DNA from: an uncultured Mucilaginibacter sp.
GTDB taxonomy: Bacteria; Bacteroidota; Bacteroidia; Sphingobacteriales; Sphingobacteriaceae
Length of the DNA stretch: 41,393 bases
Reading direction: 5' to 3'
Assembly (NCBI GenBank): GCA_903927645.1
Contig: CAIYNX010000236.1
Span: 1-41,393, forward strand
Positions 31,986-41,260 of the stretch are shown here, piece after piece (the first letter of the stretch is position 1; each line of letters opens with the position of its first letter). The translations under genes were made by a program, and so were the position numbers. The notes under the pieces are model-generated. The model did not search any database. It saw nothing but the letters and a program-made list of their open reading frames with translations, and was not told the origin of the DNA.

Positions 31986-32855
31986 ATGAAAATTAAATCT
32001 ATTTTTTTTCTAACCTTACTATGTTTAATTGCTATTAGTTGTAATTGGAAAAATAAAATTCCTTTCGGCTTTAAAAATTATGGAGAAAATAATTTTAAAG
32101 GTAAATACCAAAAAATACGTGGATTTAAAATGTATTATGAAATTTATGGAGAAGGGGATCCGGTTTTGATTATACATGGTAATGGAGGTTCTATCAAAAG
32201 TTTCATATATCAGATTCCTTATTTTTCAAAAAATTATAAAGTAATTGTTGCTGATAGCAGGAGCCAAGGCAGGTCTCTTGATAATACTGATTCATTAAGT
32301 TATGAAATGATGGCAGATGATTTTAATGCTTTACTTGATACCTTGAAAATACCATCGTGCAATATAATTGGATGGAGCGATGGAGGAATTAATGGATTGC
32401 TACTTGCCATTCGCCATCCTGAAAAGGTTAAAAAGCTAGCTATTACCGGAGCTAATTTATGGCCTGATAGTACAGCAATTGACCCTGAAGTTTATAAGAT
32501 AATACAAAAGGGATATAATGATTTAATTTCTTCAAATACGTTAAAGAAGCAAATTGATCCTGGGTTTGGTAATAAGTTGAAGTTATCAAGATTAATTGCA
32601 AAAGCGCCACATATTTCGATTAATGAATTGAAATCAATTAGATGCCCAACGCTTGTAATTGGTGGAGATCATGATGCAATTAGACCAAGACATACCTTAT
32701 TGATTGCTGAGGCTATACCACAATCTTATTTATGGATAATACCCAACTCAGGGCATTCAACGCCTTTATTTTACAATGATCAATTTAATAAAACAATCAA
32801 TACCTTCTTTACCAAACCTTATAGAAAAATTGAGGGTATGAACAGGTTTTTTTAA
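31986..32855 (+). CDS. Lipoprotein alpha/beta hydrolase
   Basis: A 289-residue lipoprotein: signal peptide with lipobox AISC (Cys at about 19), then an alpha/beta hydrolase fold. The oxyanion-hole motif is LIIHGNGGS, the nucleophile elbow is IIGWSDGGIN (G-x-S-x-G), the acidic residue lies in VIGGDHDAIRP and the catalytic His in NSGHSTPL. It would act on a small ester or amide in the periplasm; the substrate is unknown. Anchoring such an enzyme by a lipid is less common than the soluble form. It is convergent with the DUF4293 gene, with only three bases between the two stops. Confidence 0.85.
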   Translation: MKIKSIFFLTLLCLIAISCNWKNKIPFGFKNYGENNFKGKYQKIRGFKMYYEIYGEGDPVLIIHGNGGSIKSFIYQIPYFSKNYKVIVADSRSQGRSLDNTDSLSYEMMADDFNALLDTLKIPSCNIIGWSDGGINGLLLAIRHPEKVKKLAITGANLWPDSTAIDPEVYKIIQKGYNDLISSNTLKKQIDPGFGNKLKLSRLIAKAPHISINELKSIRCPTLVIGGDHDAIRPRHTLLIAEAIPQSYLWIIPNSGHSTPLFYNDQFNKTINTFFTKPYRKIEGMNRFF

Positions 32856-32858
32856 AAA

Positions 32859-33326
32859 TTAACGTAGTCTATCAGCAGATTTTACCAACTTGTCATCCCT
32901 TTGGATAGCTTTTGTAGCTAGAATCATGAAGATGATACTAATTGATGAAAGTAAAAGCCCTATACCCCAATTTTGAGTATTTATGAGTTCGTTTCCCATT
33001 ATAATTTTAACAACTCTTGATAGCCAAAACGAATAGGCAATTATTAAAATTATGGTTAAGTATCCTAAATAAATTTGTTGTTTTCGGTTTTTGTATAAAA
33101 AAATAAGCAATACTGGTAATATAGCAATGATACTTGTTATGATAGTTTCTAATGTAAAAAATTCAGTATGCGTTTGTTTACCATTCAAATCTTCATAAAT
33201 GCCTATAGCCATTACTGTGACAGGCCTCCCATTAAAATAAACATTGTGCACCAGTGGGAATAAAAACAAAGCAAATAATGCCAAACTGGCAAACAATAAG
33301 TATATAGATTGTATTCGTTGCAGCAT
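32859..33326 (-). CDS. DUF4293 family membrane protein
   Basis: A 155-residue protein with four transmembrane helices (about 5-27, 52-75, 80-104 and 118-139) and the typical start MLQRIQSIYLLFASLALFAL of DUF4293, a Bacteroidota family without known function. It is divergent from truA. I recall DUF4293 next to truA in other Bacteroidota, so the link may be old. A TATCTTTG box at 33353-33346 on the minus strand could start transcription about 13 nt before the ATG. Confidence 0.85.
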   Translation of the reverse strand: MLQRIQSIYLLFASLALFALFLFPLVHNVYFNGRPVTVMAIGIYEDLNGKQTHTEFFTLETIITSIIAILPVLLIFLYKNRKQQIYLGYLTIILIIAYSFWLSRVVKIIMGNELINTQNWGIGLLLSSISIIFMILATKAIQRDDKLVKSADRLR

Positions 33327-33447
33327 GATAAATATATTATACCAGCAAAGATATGATTCTTTTATCTATACTTTTTTCATAACATGATCAAAATTTAGGC
33401 AGTGGTAAGAAAAATAAAATAGCCTTTAAACTTTGTACTAAGCTTGC

Positions 33448-33455
33448 TACCTTTG
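33448..33455 (+). promoter_or_regulatory. -7-like box next to the truA start
   Basis: TACCTTTG fits TAnnTTTG. It is only five bases before the GTG start. A TTTG at 33432-33435 is 12 nt upstream, shorter than the usual 17 or more. Confidence 0.3.
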
Positions 33456-33459
33456 TTGA

Positions 33460-34224
33460 GTGTCAGCAATTAACCGTTATTTTATTGAAATTTCCTATTT
33501 AGGAACTTGCTATCATGGCTGGCAAATTCAAAACAATGCAATTAGCGTTCAAGAGGTATTAAACAATAAGCTTTCAATTATTTTAAGGCAGCCAATAGAA
33601 ACAACCGGTTGCGGGCGAACAGATGCGGGTGTGCACGCCAAATCATTTTTTGCCCATTTTGACCTACTGCCTATTCTTTTACAAGATTTCAAGGTGGAGG
33701 ATTTACTTAGAAGCTTAAATGCGATTCTTCCTAAAGACATTGCTGTTAAAAGGATATTTCAGGTTGAAGGTAATGCGCATGCGAGGTTTGACGCTACATT
33801 GCGTACTTATGAATATCATATTCACTTTTATAAAGATCCATTTAAAGAAGGCTTTTCATGGGAATTGCGTGATAAACCTTGCCTTGATTTAATGAATACA
33901 GCAGCTAAAATGTTAATAAGGTATACCGATTTTAGTTGTTTTAGCAAATCAAATACCCAAGTTAAAACAAACAACTGTAAAATTAAGGAGGCTTTTTGGC
34001 TAGAAACCGAAGAAGGAATTATATTTAAAATTTCGGCCGACAGGTTTCTTAGGAATATGGTGCGAGCAATAGTAGGAACCCTATTAATGGTGGGTAAAAA
34101 GGAAATACCGCCCGAAACGGTTTGTCAAATTATAGAAAGTAAAAACAGAAGCAATGCCGGAACCTCGGTGCCAGCCTTTGGTTTATACCTTACCGAAATA
34201 AAGTATCCGTTTATTGTGCAATAA
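33460..34224 (+). CDS. truA: tRNA pseudouridine(38-40) synthase TruA
   Basis: A 254-residue enzyme that converts U38-U40 of the tRNA anticodon arm to pseudouridine. The catalytic aspartate lies in TTGCGRTDAGVHAKSF. Other family landmarks are YLGTCYHGWQIQ at the N-terminus, NAHARFDATLRTYEYHI and FLRNMVRAIVGTLLMVG. The start is GTG at 33460, as no suitable ATG is present. A TACCTTTG box at 33448-33455 is so close that its predicted transcript would begin at or just after the GTG. The ABC exporter gene follows by 20 bp, so the two are likely co-transcribed. Confidence 0.95.
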   Translation: MSAINRYFIEISYLGTCYHGWQIQNNAISVQEVLNNKLSIILRQPIETTGCGRTDAGVHAKSFFAHFDLLPILLQDFKVEDLLRSLNAILPKDIAVKRIFQVEGNAHARFDATLRTYEYHIHFYKDPFKEGFSWELRDKPCLDLMNTAAKMLIRYTDFSCFSKSNTQVKTNNCKIKEAFWLETEEGIIFKISADRFLRNMVRAIVGTLLMVGKKEIPPETVCQIIESKNRSNAGTSVPAFGLYLTEIKYPFIVQ

Positions 34225-34244
34225 AATTTTAATTTTAATTTATA

Positions 34245-36095
34245 GTGGATAAAAATAAAAGCAATAATAAAAAAACAACTTCAAAAACCCTTAACAATCA
34301 GGTTACTGGGAAGGCCTTCGATTGGCGTTTGCTAAATAGGGTTATGAAATATGTAAAGCCTTACCAAACCATTTTTATATTATCAATTTTTTTAACAATA
34401 TTCCTTGCTGCATCATCACTTATCCAACCAATTTTGATGCAAAAAACACTTGATGATTATATTTTAGTTGATAATTACAATGGTTTGATATTTATGGTTG
34501 AGCTTATGATTGCTCAGTTACTTATTCAAACCGCTGCACAATATTTTCAGACCTTTTTAACCAATTCATTAGGGCAATCTGTTATCCGCGATTTAAGGAT
34601 TGCTATTTTTAATCATATAACCAGTTTAAGATTAAAATATTTCGACCGTACACCAATTGGTATGCTCATAACCCGTACGGTATCAGACCTGGAGACCATT
34701 GCCGATATTTTTTCGGAAGGGTTGATATCAATAATGGGGGATATGCTACTATTAATAGCTGTAATTAGTTATATGCTTTTTAAAGATTGGCGATTGTCAT
34801 TAATTACCTTAACACCCCTGCCTTTTTTATTGCTGGCAACCTACATTTTTAAGGAAGCCATAAAATCTTCTTTTCAAGAAGTTCGCACACAAGTAGCCCA
34901 GCTTAATACTTTTCTGGCCGAACATATTTCGGGTATGAGTATTATCCAGTATTTTTCGAGGGAAGACCAGGAAATGAAGAAATTTAAGGAAGTAAACCAA
35001 AAATATCGAGATGCCAATATCAAATCGAATCTTTATTATTCTATTTTTTTTCCGGTAGTCGAAATTCTCTTTGCCGCCTGTTTATCACTATTGGTTTGGT
35101 ACGGTTGTAAAGGTATTTTAACAGACGAGCAACTAAAAAATTTTACCGCTAATCATGCCCAAATAACACCAGGAGTAATTCTTCAATTTATTCTTTGCCT
35201 AAACCTGCTTTTTCGTCCTATTAGGCAATTGGCCGATAAATTTAATACCCTGCAAATGGGTATGGTTGGTGCTGATAGGATATTCAAGGTTTTAGACACC
35301 GACGAGGTGGCAGTTAATAAAGGTATATTACGACCTGCAAAATTATTAGGCATAATTGAGTTTAAAGATGTTTGGTTTGCCTATAGTGATGAAAACTGGG
35401 TATTAAAAAACATCAATTTGCGTGTTGAGGCAGGTAAAACACTGGCCTTGGTTGGGGCAACAGGTGCCGGAAAATCATCTACCATCAATATATTAAACCG
35501 CTTTTATGAAATTTCAAAAGGTGATGTTACCATTGATGGTGTTGATATTCGGGATTATGATGTAAGTTATCTTCGCTCACATATTGCTACAGTTATACAA
35601 GATGTTTTTTTATTTACTGATACCATTGCCAACAATATCAGCCTAAATAACAAAGAGATCACCCGCGACCAAATAATTAAAGCTGCCAAAGAGGTAGGTG
35701 CCCATGAATTTATTGAACGCTTACCCGGAGGTTACGATTATAATGTAATGGAGCGCGGAGCCACCCTATCAGCCGGACAAGCGCAATTGATTTCGTTTAT
35801 TAGGGCCATGGTTTATAACCCAACCATACTGGTTTTGGATGAAGCCACCTCATCTGTTGATACCGAGACAGAAATATTGATACAACATGCCATTAATAAA
35901 CTGATGCAAGGTCGTACCTCCATTGTAATTGCACACCGTCTTTCTACCATTCAAAATGCCGATAAAATTATAGTGCTAGACCATGGTGAAATTATGGAAA
36001 CCGGTACCCATCAAGAGCTATTGCGTATTGAAAATGGCTATTATCGTAAATTGTATGATTTGCAATTTAATTCGGCTGGTTTGAGTAGGATTTGA
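34245..36095 (+). CDS. ABC exporter, fused permease and ATPase (MsbA-like)
   Basis: A 616-residue half-transporter that would work as a dimer. The membrane domain (about 28-345) has six helices and the first intracellular coupling region, RDLRIAIFNHITSLRLKYFDRTP. The ATPase domain (about 372-605) has Walker A GATGAGKSS, Q-loop ATVIQDVFLF, the signature LSAGQ in place of LSGGQ, Walker B ILVLDEATSSVD, and the H-loop IAHRLST. It probably exports lipid, drug or peptide; lipid A flipping by MsbA is one option. The start is GTG at 34245, 20 bp after truA. The stop is directly followed by a 27-bp inverted repeat. Confidence 0.92.
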   Translation: MDKNKSNNKKTTSKTLNNQVTGKAFDWRLLNRVMKYVKPYQTIFILSIFLTIFLAASSLIQPILMQKTLDDYILVDNYNGLIFMVELMIAQLLIQTAAQYFQTFLTNSLGQSVIRDLRIAIFNHITSLRLKYFDRTPIGMLITRTVSDLETIADIFSEGLISIMGDMLLLIAVISYMLFKDWRLSLITLTPLPFLLLATYIFKEAIKSSFQEVRTQVAQLNTFLAEHISGMSIIQYFSREDQEMKKFKEVNQKYRDANIKSNLYYSIFFPVVEILFAACLSLLVWYGCKGILTDEQLKNFTANHAQITPGVILQFILCLNLLFRPIRQLADKFNTLQMGMVGADRIFKVLDTDEVAVNKGILRPAKLLGIIEFKDVWFAYSDENWVLKNINLRVEAGKTLALVGATGAGKSSTINILNRFYEISKGDVTIDGVDIRDYDVSYLRSHIATVIQDVFLFTDTIANNISLNNKEITRDQIIKAAKEVGAHEFIERLPGGYDYNVMERGATLSAGQAQLISFIRAMVYNPTILVLDEATSSVDTETEILIQHAINKLMQGRTSIVIAHRLSTIQNADKIIVLDHGEIMETGTHQELLRIENGYYRKLYDLQFNSAGLSRI

Positions 36096-36150
36096 TTTAT
36101 AACAAGAAAGGTGGAATTTTTTAAAAAAATTCCACCTTTCTTGTTATAAA
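36096..36150. terminator. Perfect 27-bp inverted repeat between convergent genes
   Basis: Left arm 36096-36122 and right arm 36124-36150 are exact reverse complements around one A. The core is AGAAAGGTGGAA / TTCCACCTTTCT and the centre is T6/A7. It starts on the base after the ABC-exporter stop codon and ends 16 bases before the atpG stop. It should work as a bidirectional terminator. Confidence 0.88.
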
Positions 36151-36166
36151 GTTCACCTTATAAGTT

Positions 36167-37051
36167 CTAATTTCCGGCTAAAGCGGCTGCACCACTCACA
36201 ATTTCGGTAAGCTCTGTTGTAATTGCAGCCTGACGAGCTTGATTGTAGGAGAGTTTTAATGATTTCAACAACTCACCGGCATTTTCGGTAGCCTTATCCA
36301 TAGCGGTCATTCTGGCACCATGCTCAGATGCATTTGAATCCAAGACAGCCTTATATAGCTGAATTTTAATATTTTTAGGTATCAACTGTTCAACAATTTC
36401 TTCTTGTGAAGGCTCTAAAATATAATCAATTTGTGATGCATTGCTTTCTTTTTGAGGAGCTGATTTTGGCACCGGTATTAATTGCTCGGCAACCAAAATT
36501 TGCATGGCAGCGTTTTTAAATTGGTTGTATACCAGTTCTACACGGTCATAATCACCCTTTAAAAAGCCATCCATAATGCTTTCGGTAATTTTGGAGGTAT
36601 TGGTAAAGTTTAAATCAAGGTAAAGGTCGTTATTATTACCTATTACATTGTATTTGCGCCTTTCGTAAAATTCCTGACTCTTTTTACCAATGGCTATAAT
36701 GGAGACATTGCCCGCGTTAAACTGACTGCTATATTTTGAAGAAATGAGATTATTAGCTGTTTTAATCACATTCGAATTAAATGCGCCAGCTAATCCACGG
36801 TTAGACGATACTACTATAATCAGCACTTTATTAGGCTCTCTATCATCCAAAAATGGCGATGAGTTATCTTCTAAACTTGCGGAAAGGTTTGCCAACAAAT
36901 CTTTTAATTTATTAGCATATGGCCTTAATTGCACTATAGCATTGGTTGCCCTTTTTAACTTAGCTGCCGAAACCATTTTCATGGCTTTGGTTATTTGCTG
37001 GGTAGAGCTAACCGATTTAATCCTATTTCTTACTTCTTTTAAATTAGCCAT
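36167..37051 (-). CDS. atpG: ATP synthase gamma subunit
   Basis: A 294-residue central stalk subunit of F1. Diagnostic ends are the N-terminal helix MANLKEVRNRIKSVSSTQQITKAMKMVSAAKLKRA and the C-terminal helix ASEHGARMTAMDKATENAGELLKSL ... TELTEIVSGAAAL, which form the rotating coiled coil; the Rossmann-like middle has VLIIVVSSNRGLAGAFNSN. It is the last gene of the operon and is separated from atpA by 117 bp that can fold into nested hairpins. No beta or epsilon gene follows, consistent with a separate atpD-atpC locus in this phylum. Confidence 0.96.
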   Translation of the reverse strand: MANLKEVRNRIKSVSSTQQITKAMKMVSAAKLKRATNAIVQLRPYANKLKDLLANLSASLEDNSSPFLDDREPNKVLIIVVSSNRGLAGAFNSNVIKTANNLISSKYSSQFNAGNVSIIAIGKKSQEFYERRKYNVIGNNNDLYLDLNFTNTSKITESIMDGFLKGDYDRVELVYNQFKNAAMQILVAEQLIPVPKSAPQKESNASQIDYILEPSQEEIVEQLIPKNIKIQLYKAVLDSNASEHGARMTAMDKATENAGELLKSLKLSYNQARQAAITTELTEIVSGAAALAGN

Positions 37052-37062
37052 CTTATTATTAT

Positions 37063-37141
37063 GGTGTAATTAAAGTCGGAATTTTTAATATTCCGACTAT
37101 TTTTTACCGCATTTATATGCTCTAATTAAGGTTATTACACC
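37063..37141 (-). promoter_or_regulatory. Nested inverted repeats between atpA and atpG
   Basis: Outer arms GGTGTAAT (37063-37070) and ATTACACC (37134-37141) enclose an inner hairpin AGTCGGAAT / ATTCCGACT (37074-37082 with 37090-37098). The whole gap can thus fold into one branched structure in the mRNA. Possible roles are transcript processing, attenuation or translation control of atpG; none is shown. Confidence 0.5.
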
Positions 37142-37168
37142 TCATTCAAGCATTAAATACCAAAGTTA

Positions 37169-38743
37169 TTAATACTTCGCGCTTAATTCTTTCGCAACAG
37201 TTTCAAGCACACCGGTTATTTGGTCGTCTAACTTACCAGCTTTTAAAGCCGCTAAAACTTCAGGATGACGAGCCTCTAATTGGCTAGTATATTCCGCTTC
37301 AAATTCCCTTACCTTATTTACAGGTACGTTACGTAATAAGTTTTTAGTGCCTAGGTAAATTATGGCTACTTGTTTTTCAACAGTTACCGGGGCGTATTGA
37401 CCTTGCTTTAATATTTCAACGTTGCGCGCACCTTTATCAATTACGTTTTTGGTAGAAGCGTCAAGATCTGAACCGAATTTAGAGAAAGCCTCCAGTTCGC
37501 GGTATTGAGCCTGATCCAGTTTAAGTGTACCGGCTACCTTTTTCATTGATTTAATTTGCGCGTTACCACCTACCCTTGATACCGAAATACCAACGTTAAT
37601 AGCCGGACGAACACCCGCATTAAACAAGTTCGATTCCAAGAATATCTGTCCATCGGTAATAGAGATTACGTTGGTTGGGATATAGGCAGAAACGTCGCCA
37701 GCTTGGGTTTCGATAATAGGTAATGCCGTTAATGAACCACCACCTTTTACTATGCCCCTGATAGATTCAGGCAAATCGTTCATAGCTTGTGCTATCGAGT
37801 CGTTCTGGCTGATTTTAGCGGCGCGTTCAAGCAAACGGCTATGCAAATAAAACACGTCGCCAGGATAAGCCTCACGACCCGGTGGGCGACGCAATAACAA
37901 TGAAACTTCACGGTACGCAACCGCTTGTTTTGAAAGATCATCATAAATAATCAATGCCGGCCTACCAGTATCTCTAAAGTACTCGCCAATAGCGGCACCT
38001 GCAAACGGAGCAAAGAACTGCATCGTGGCAGAGTCGGCCGCACTGGCAGCAACAATGATTGAATACGGCATAGCACCTTTTTCTTCCAATGTACGTACAA
38101 TGTTTGCTACTGTTGAGGCTTTTTGGCCACAAGCAACATATATACAAATAACAGGCTGACCTGCATCGTAAAATTCTTTTTGATTGATAATGGTATCAAT
38201 ACATACTGCAGTTTTGCCAGTTTGACGATCGCCAATTACCAACTCACGCTGACCACGACCAATCGGGATCATTGCATCGATGGCTTTGATACCAGTTTGA
38301 AGAGGTTCGGTAACTGGTTGGCGGTATATTACACCCGGTGCTTTACGCTCCAACGGCATTTCATAAGTAGTACCTGTTATGGGTCCTTTACCGTCAATTG
38401 GAGTTCCTAAAGTATCAACAACACGGCCAAGCATGCCTTCACCTACGTTGATGGAAGCAATCCTGTTGGTACGTTTTACAATATCACCCTCTTTTATATC
38501 ATCTGATTTCCCTAACAATACCACACCCACATTGTCTTCTTCAAGGTTAAGTACGATACCTTGTAAACCGGTTCCAAATTCAACCAGCTCACCCGATTGT
38601 ACCTTGGTTAAACCATAAACACGGGCTATACCATCACCAACTTGTAGCACGGTACCTACTTCTTCTAATTCAGATTCTGACTTGAAGCCGGCTAATTGCT
38701 GACGCAATATGGCTGAAACTTCATCTGGCCTTACATCTATCAT
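37169..38743 (-). CDS. atpA: ATP synthase alpha subunit
   Basis: A 524-residue non-catalytic F1 subunit. It has the N-terminal barrel ([31 protein letters not shown]), the nucleotide-binding P-loop GDRQTGKTA (about 170-178), [17 protein letters not shown], the arginine-finger region [17 protein letters not shown] ... GIRPAINVG-like segment (here [18 protein letters not shown]), and a helical C-terminus. Length and motif order are normal. It starts 19 bp after atpH. Confidence 0.97.
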   Translation of the reverse strand: MIDVRPDEVSAILRQQLAGFKSESELEEVGTVLQVGDGIARVYGLTKVQSGELVEFGTGLQGIVLNLEEDNVGVVLLGKSDDIKEGDIVKRTNRIASINVGEGMLGRVVDTLGTPIDGKGPITGTTYEMPLERKAPGVIYRQPVTEPLQTGIKAIDAMIPIGRGQRELVIGDRQTGKTAVCIDTIINQKEFYDAGQPVICIYVACGQKASTVANIVRTLEEKGAMPYSIIVAASAADSATMQFFAPFAGAAIGEYFRDTGRPALIIYDDLSKQAVAYREVSLLLRRPPGREAYPGDVFYLHSRLLERAAKISQNDSIAQAMNDLPESIRGIVKGGGSLTALPIIETQAGDVSAYIPTNVISITDGQIFLESNLFNAGVRPAINVGISVSRVGGNAQIKSMKKVAGTLKLDQAQYRELEAFSKFGSDLDASTKNVIDKGARNVEILKQGQYAPVTVEKQVAIIYLGTKNLLRNVPVNKVREFEAEYTSQLEARHPEVLAALKAGKLDDQITGVLETVAKELSAKY

Positions 38744-38762
38744 TTTTTAATTTATTTAGCGT

Positions 38763-39314
38763 TTAATTACTTATGGCCTTTTGGGCGAATTCTTTTCTTA
38801 GTTTCTTTAAATCACTGGCAATGCTGGTATCAATTTGCCTATCACCTACGGTTAAAACAAATCCACCAATTAATGAAGGATCTACTTTTTCTTCCAGTTT
38901 AATGGTACAGCCGGTAGCCTTTTTTAAATCGGCAATTAAAGCCTCCTTATTAGCTTTTGAAAGCGGAGAAGCTGAAACCACAGTTGCCTTAATAATTTGA
39001 TTCATTTCATCGTACAGGTTTACATATTCCTGCGAGGTAGCATATAAAACCTCCCCACGACTTTTGTTAACCATCAAATTAAAAAACGAAATACTGGTTT
39101 TGCTCACCTTTCCGGCAAATATTTCCTCTAATATTTTAATCTTTTTAAAATGAGAAACAATTGGGTTGGCCAATACCGCTTTTAATTCCGGATTGGCACG
39201 CATTGTTCTGTAAAAAAGATCCATATCGGTATTGATAGCCTCCACTGAATCTTGCTCTTTGGCAAGATCAATTAATGATTTGGCATACCTGGCCGCTACT
39301 GTTAATTCTGACAT
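38763..39314 (-). CDS. atpH: ATP synthase delta subunit
   Basis: A 183-residue peripheral-stalk subunit linking F1 to the b subunit. It begins TVAARYAKSLIDLAKEQ, the helical bundle that binds alpha, and has the conserved C-terminal part EKVDPSLIGGFVLTVGDRQIDTSIASDLKKL. Length is typical. It is placed between atpF (29 bp) and atpA (19 bp). Confidence 0.95.
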   Translation of the reverse strand: MSELTVAARYAKSLIDLAKEQDSVEAINTDMDLFYRTMRANPELKAVLANPIVSHFKKIKILEEIFAGKVSKTSISFFNLMVNKSRGEVLYATSQEYVNLYDEMNQIIKATVVSASPLSKANKEALIADLKKATGCTIKLEEKVDPSLIGGFVLTVGDRQIDTSIASDLKKLRKEFAQKAISN

Positions 39315-39343
39315 ATTTTTTATTTCAAAACTGAAACCAAATA

Positions 39344-39838
39344 TTAATTAAGTGTTACTTCTTTTAGTAGTTCGCCAACCAATTCTTCTTGCTTTTTGTG
39401 GTCTTCAAACTGTTTGCGTAAAACTTTTTCAGCAATATCCAATGATAATGTGGAAACTTGGTTTTTTATATCAGCCATAGCAATGGCTTTTTGGTTATTT
39501 ATCTCAAGTTTAGCTTGCTCTATCATGCGCGCACCTTCTTTGGCAGCGGTCAATTTTGCATCAGCAATCATTTGATCCTTAATTTTCTTAGCTTCTTGCA
39601 AAATCAAATCACGCTCAGCACGGGCTTGTTTTAATAAATCATCATTCTTTTTAACCAATGATTCCATTTCTTCCTTAGCTGCCTCAGCTTTATTAAGAGA
39701 ATCTTCAATAAAAAGTTCTCGTTCTGTTAAAGCACCCAATATTGGTTTCCAAGCAAATTTACCAAGGATAAACAATAGAATTAAAAAGGAAAGGCTTGTC
39801 CAAAATATTAATCCGATTTCCGGTTTAACTAATTCCAT
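39344..39838 (-). CDS. atpF: ATP synthase b subunit
   Basis: A 164-residue stator subunit: one N-terminal transmembrane helix (about 9-26, IGLIFWTSLSFLILLFILGKF) followed by FAWKPILGALTERE and a long charged coiled coil to the C-terminus, rich in Ala/Glu/Lys. Two copies would form the peripheral stalk; I see only one b gene. The gap of 77 bp to the upstream atpE gene contains a strong hairpin. Confidence 0.95.
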   Translation of the reverse strand: MELVKPEIGLIFWTSLSFLILLFILGKFAWKPILGALTERELFIEDSLNKAEAAKEEMESLVKKNDDLLKQARAERDLILQEAKKIKDQMIADAKLTAAKEGARMIEQAKLEINNQKAIAMADIKNQVSTLSLDIAEKVLRKQFEDHKKQEELVGELLKEVTLN

Positions 39839-39870
39839 ATAATATTAATAATTTATTTAAAAATGTTTTT

Positions 39871-39904
39871 AAAGATACCCGAAGCCAATCGCTCCGGGTA
39901 CTTT
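39871..39904 (-). promoter_or_regulatory. Hairpin between atpE and atpF
   Basis: TACCCG-A-AGC, loop CAATC, GCT-C-CGGGTA: a stem with one mismatch, extended by AAAG / CTTT across one bulged A. Read on the minus strand it follows the atpE stop by 11 bases and is followed by an A/T-rich stretch. It may partially terminate transcription or protect the atpE 3' end, giving more c subunit than b subunit. Confidence 0.5.
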
Positions 39905-39915
39905 TGCCTAAAAAA

Positions 39916-40167
<252 letters not shown>

Positions 40168-40177
40168 TTAATTCAGA

Positions 40178-41257
40178 TTAATGATGATGCTCTTCAACCG
40201 CCATACCTATAAATAAGGACATCAGCATGGTGAATATATATGCTTGCAAAAATGCTACTAATAATTCAATAACATCCATAAATACCACAAATAAAACTGA
40301 TATAGGCGAAATCCATAAGGTGTTGAAAATGAATATCAATGATACTAAACTTAGAACAATAATGTGACCTGCAGTAATATTTGCAAATAAACGAATCATC
40401 AGAGCAAATGGGCGTGAAATGATGCCTATCATTTCAACTGGAACCATGATAATATATAGCCATAATGGAATATCAGGTGCAAATATGTGTTTCCAATAAT
40501 ATTTGTTGACACTAAAATTGACAACAATAAGCGCAATAACAGATAAGGTTAATGTAACTGCAATATTACCGGTTAAGTTATAGCCTCCCGGGAAAATTGG
40601 CACTAATCCCAATAAGTTGTTTATTAATATGAAAAAGAAAACAGTTAACAACAAAGGCATATACCTTGCATATTTGATCCCAATGTTTGGAATTGCAACG
40701 TCATCCCTAACAAAAACAATCAATGGTTCAATTAAGGATTGTAATCCTTTTGGGGCTTTTCCTTTATTTTTAGAATAAGATGAGGCAACTTTGAAAAATA
40801 TCAATAATAAAATCAAAATAGCTAACCACATACTGGCAACATTTTTAGTTATTGAGAAGTCTAATAACTTACCAGATGCTCTTAAATCTTCTTTCCCTGA
40901 GGCATCCAAAGCCACAATTTTATTACCATTAATTTTGTAGCTGTAATGTGAGCCTTTGTAAATCGCCTCTTTACCTTCTTCAGAATTGATAATTTTATCA
41001 GAAGAAAACACTTCTATACCTCTATCTGTATATAGAATAATTGGAAGCGGAATTGAAAGCTTACCAAATATATGCCATGAATGCGAATCGGAAATGTGTT
41101 CAAATATAATTTCCTTAACATTAAACTTTTTTTCGTCGCCTGCTTCTTCCTTGTCTTTAGCAAAAACTTGGTGTGGTAATGCGTATGACAATAAAAAAAC
41201 TGCGTAAATTATTATTTTGCTTAAAAGTTTTGAGTTCAAAATCAACTTATTATTCAT
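40178..41257 (-). CDS. atpB: ATP synthase a subunit with signal peptide and periplasmic extension
   Basis: A 360-residue Fo stator subunit. The C-terminal membrane part has the essential arginine in FALMIRLFANITAGHI and ends AVEEHHH. Before it there is a signal peptide (about 1-33, IIIYAVFLLSYALPHQVFA) and a polar region of about 110 residues with FEHISDSHSWHIFGKLSIPLPIILY, a layout usual in Bacteroidota and longer than in Proteobacteria. ATG at 41255-41257 is preferred: a longer frame to 41368 would run through bases that code for an M13 peptidase on the other strand and adds a Cys-rich non-conserved leader. It is the first gene of the operon; its promoter must lie in, or have been cut off by, the abutting M13 fragment. 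Confidence 0.94.
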   Translation of the reverse strand: MNNKLILNSKLLSKIIIYAVFLLSYALPHQVFAKDKEEAGDEKKFNVKEIIFEHISDSHSWHIFGKLSIPLPIILYTDRGIEVFSSDKIINSEEGKEAIYKGSHYSYKINGNKIVALDASGKEDLRASGKLLDFSITKNVASMWLAILILLLIFFKVASSYSKNKGKAPKGLQSLIEPLIVFVRDDVAIPNIGIKYARYMPLLLTVFFFILINNLLGLVPIFPGGYNLTGNIAVTLTLSVIALIVVNFSVNKYYWKHIFAPDIPLWLYIIMVPVEMIGIISRPFALMIRLFANITAGHIIVLSLVSLIFIFNTLWISPISVLFVVFMDVIELLVAFLQAYIFTMLMSLFIGMAVEEHHH

Positions 41258-41260
41258 TAA

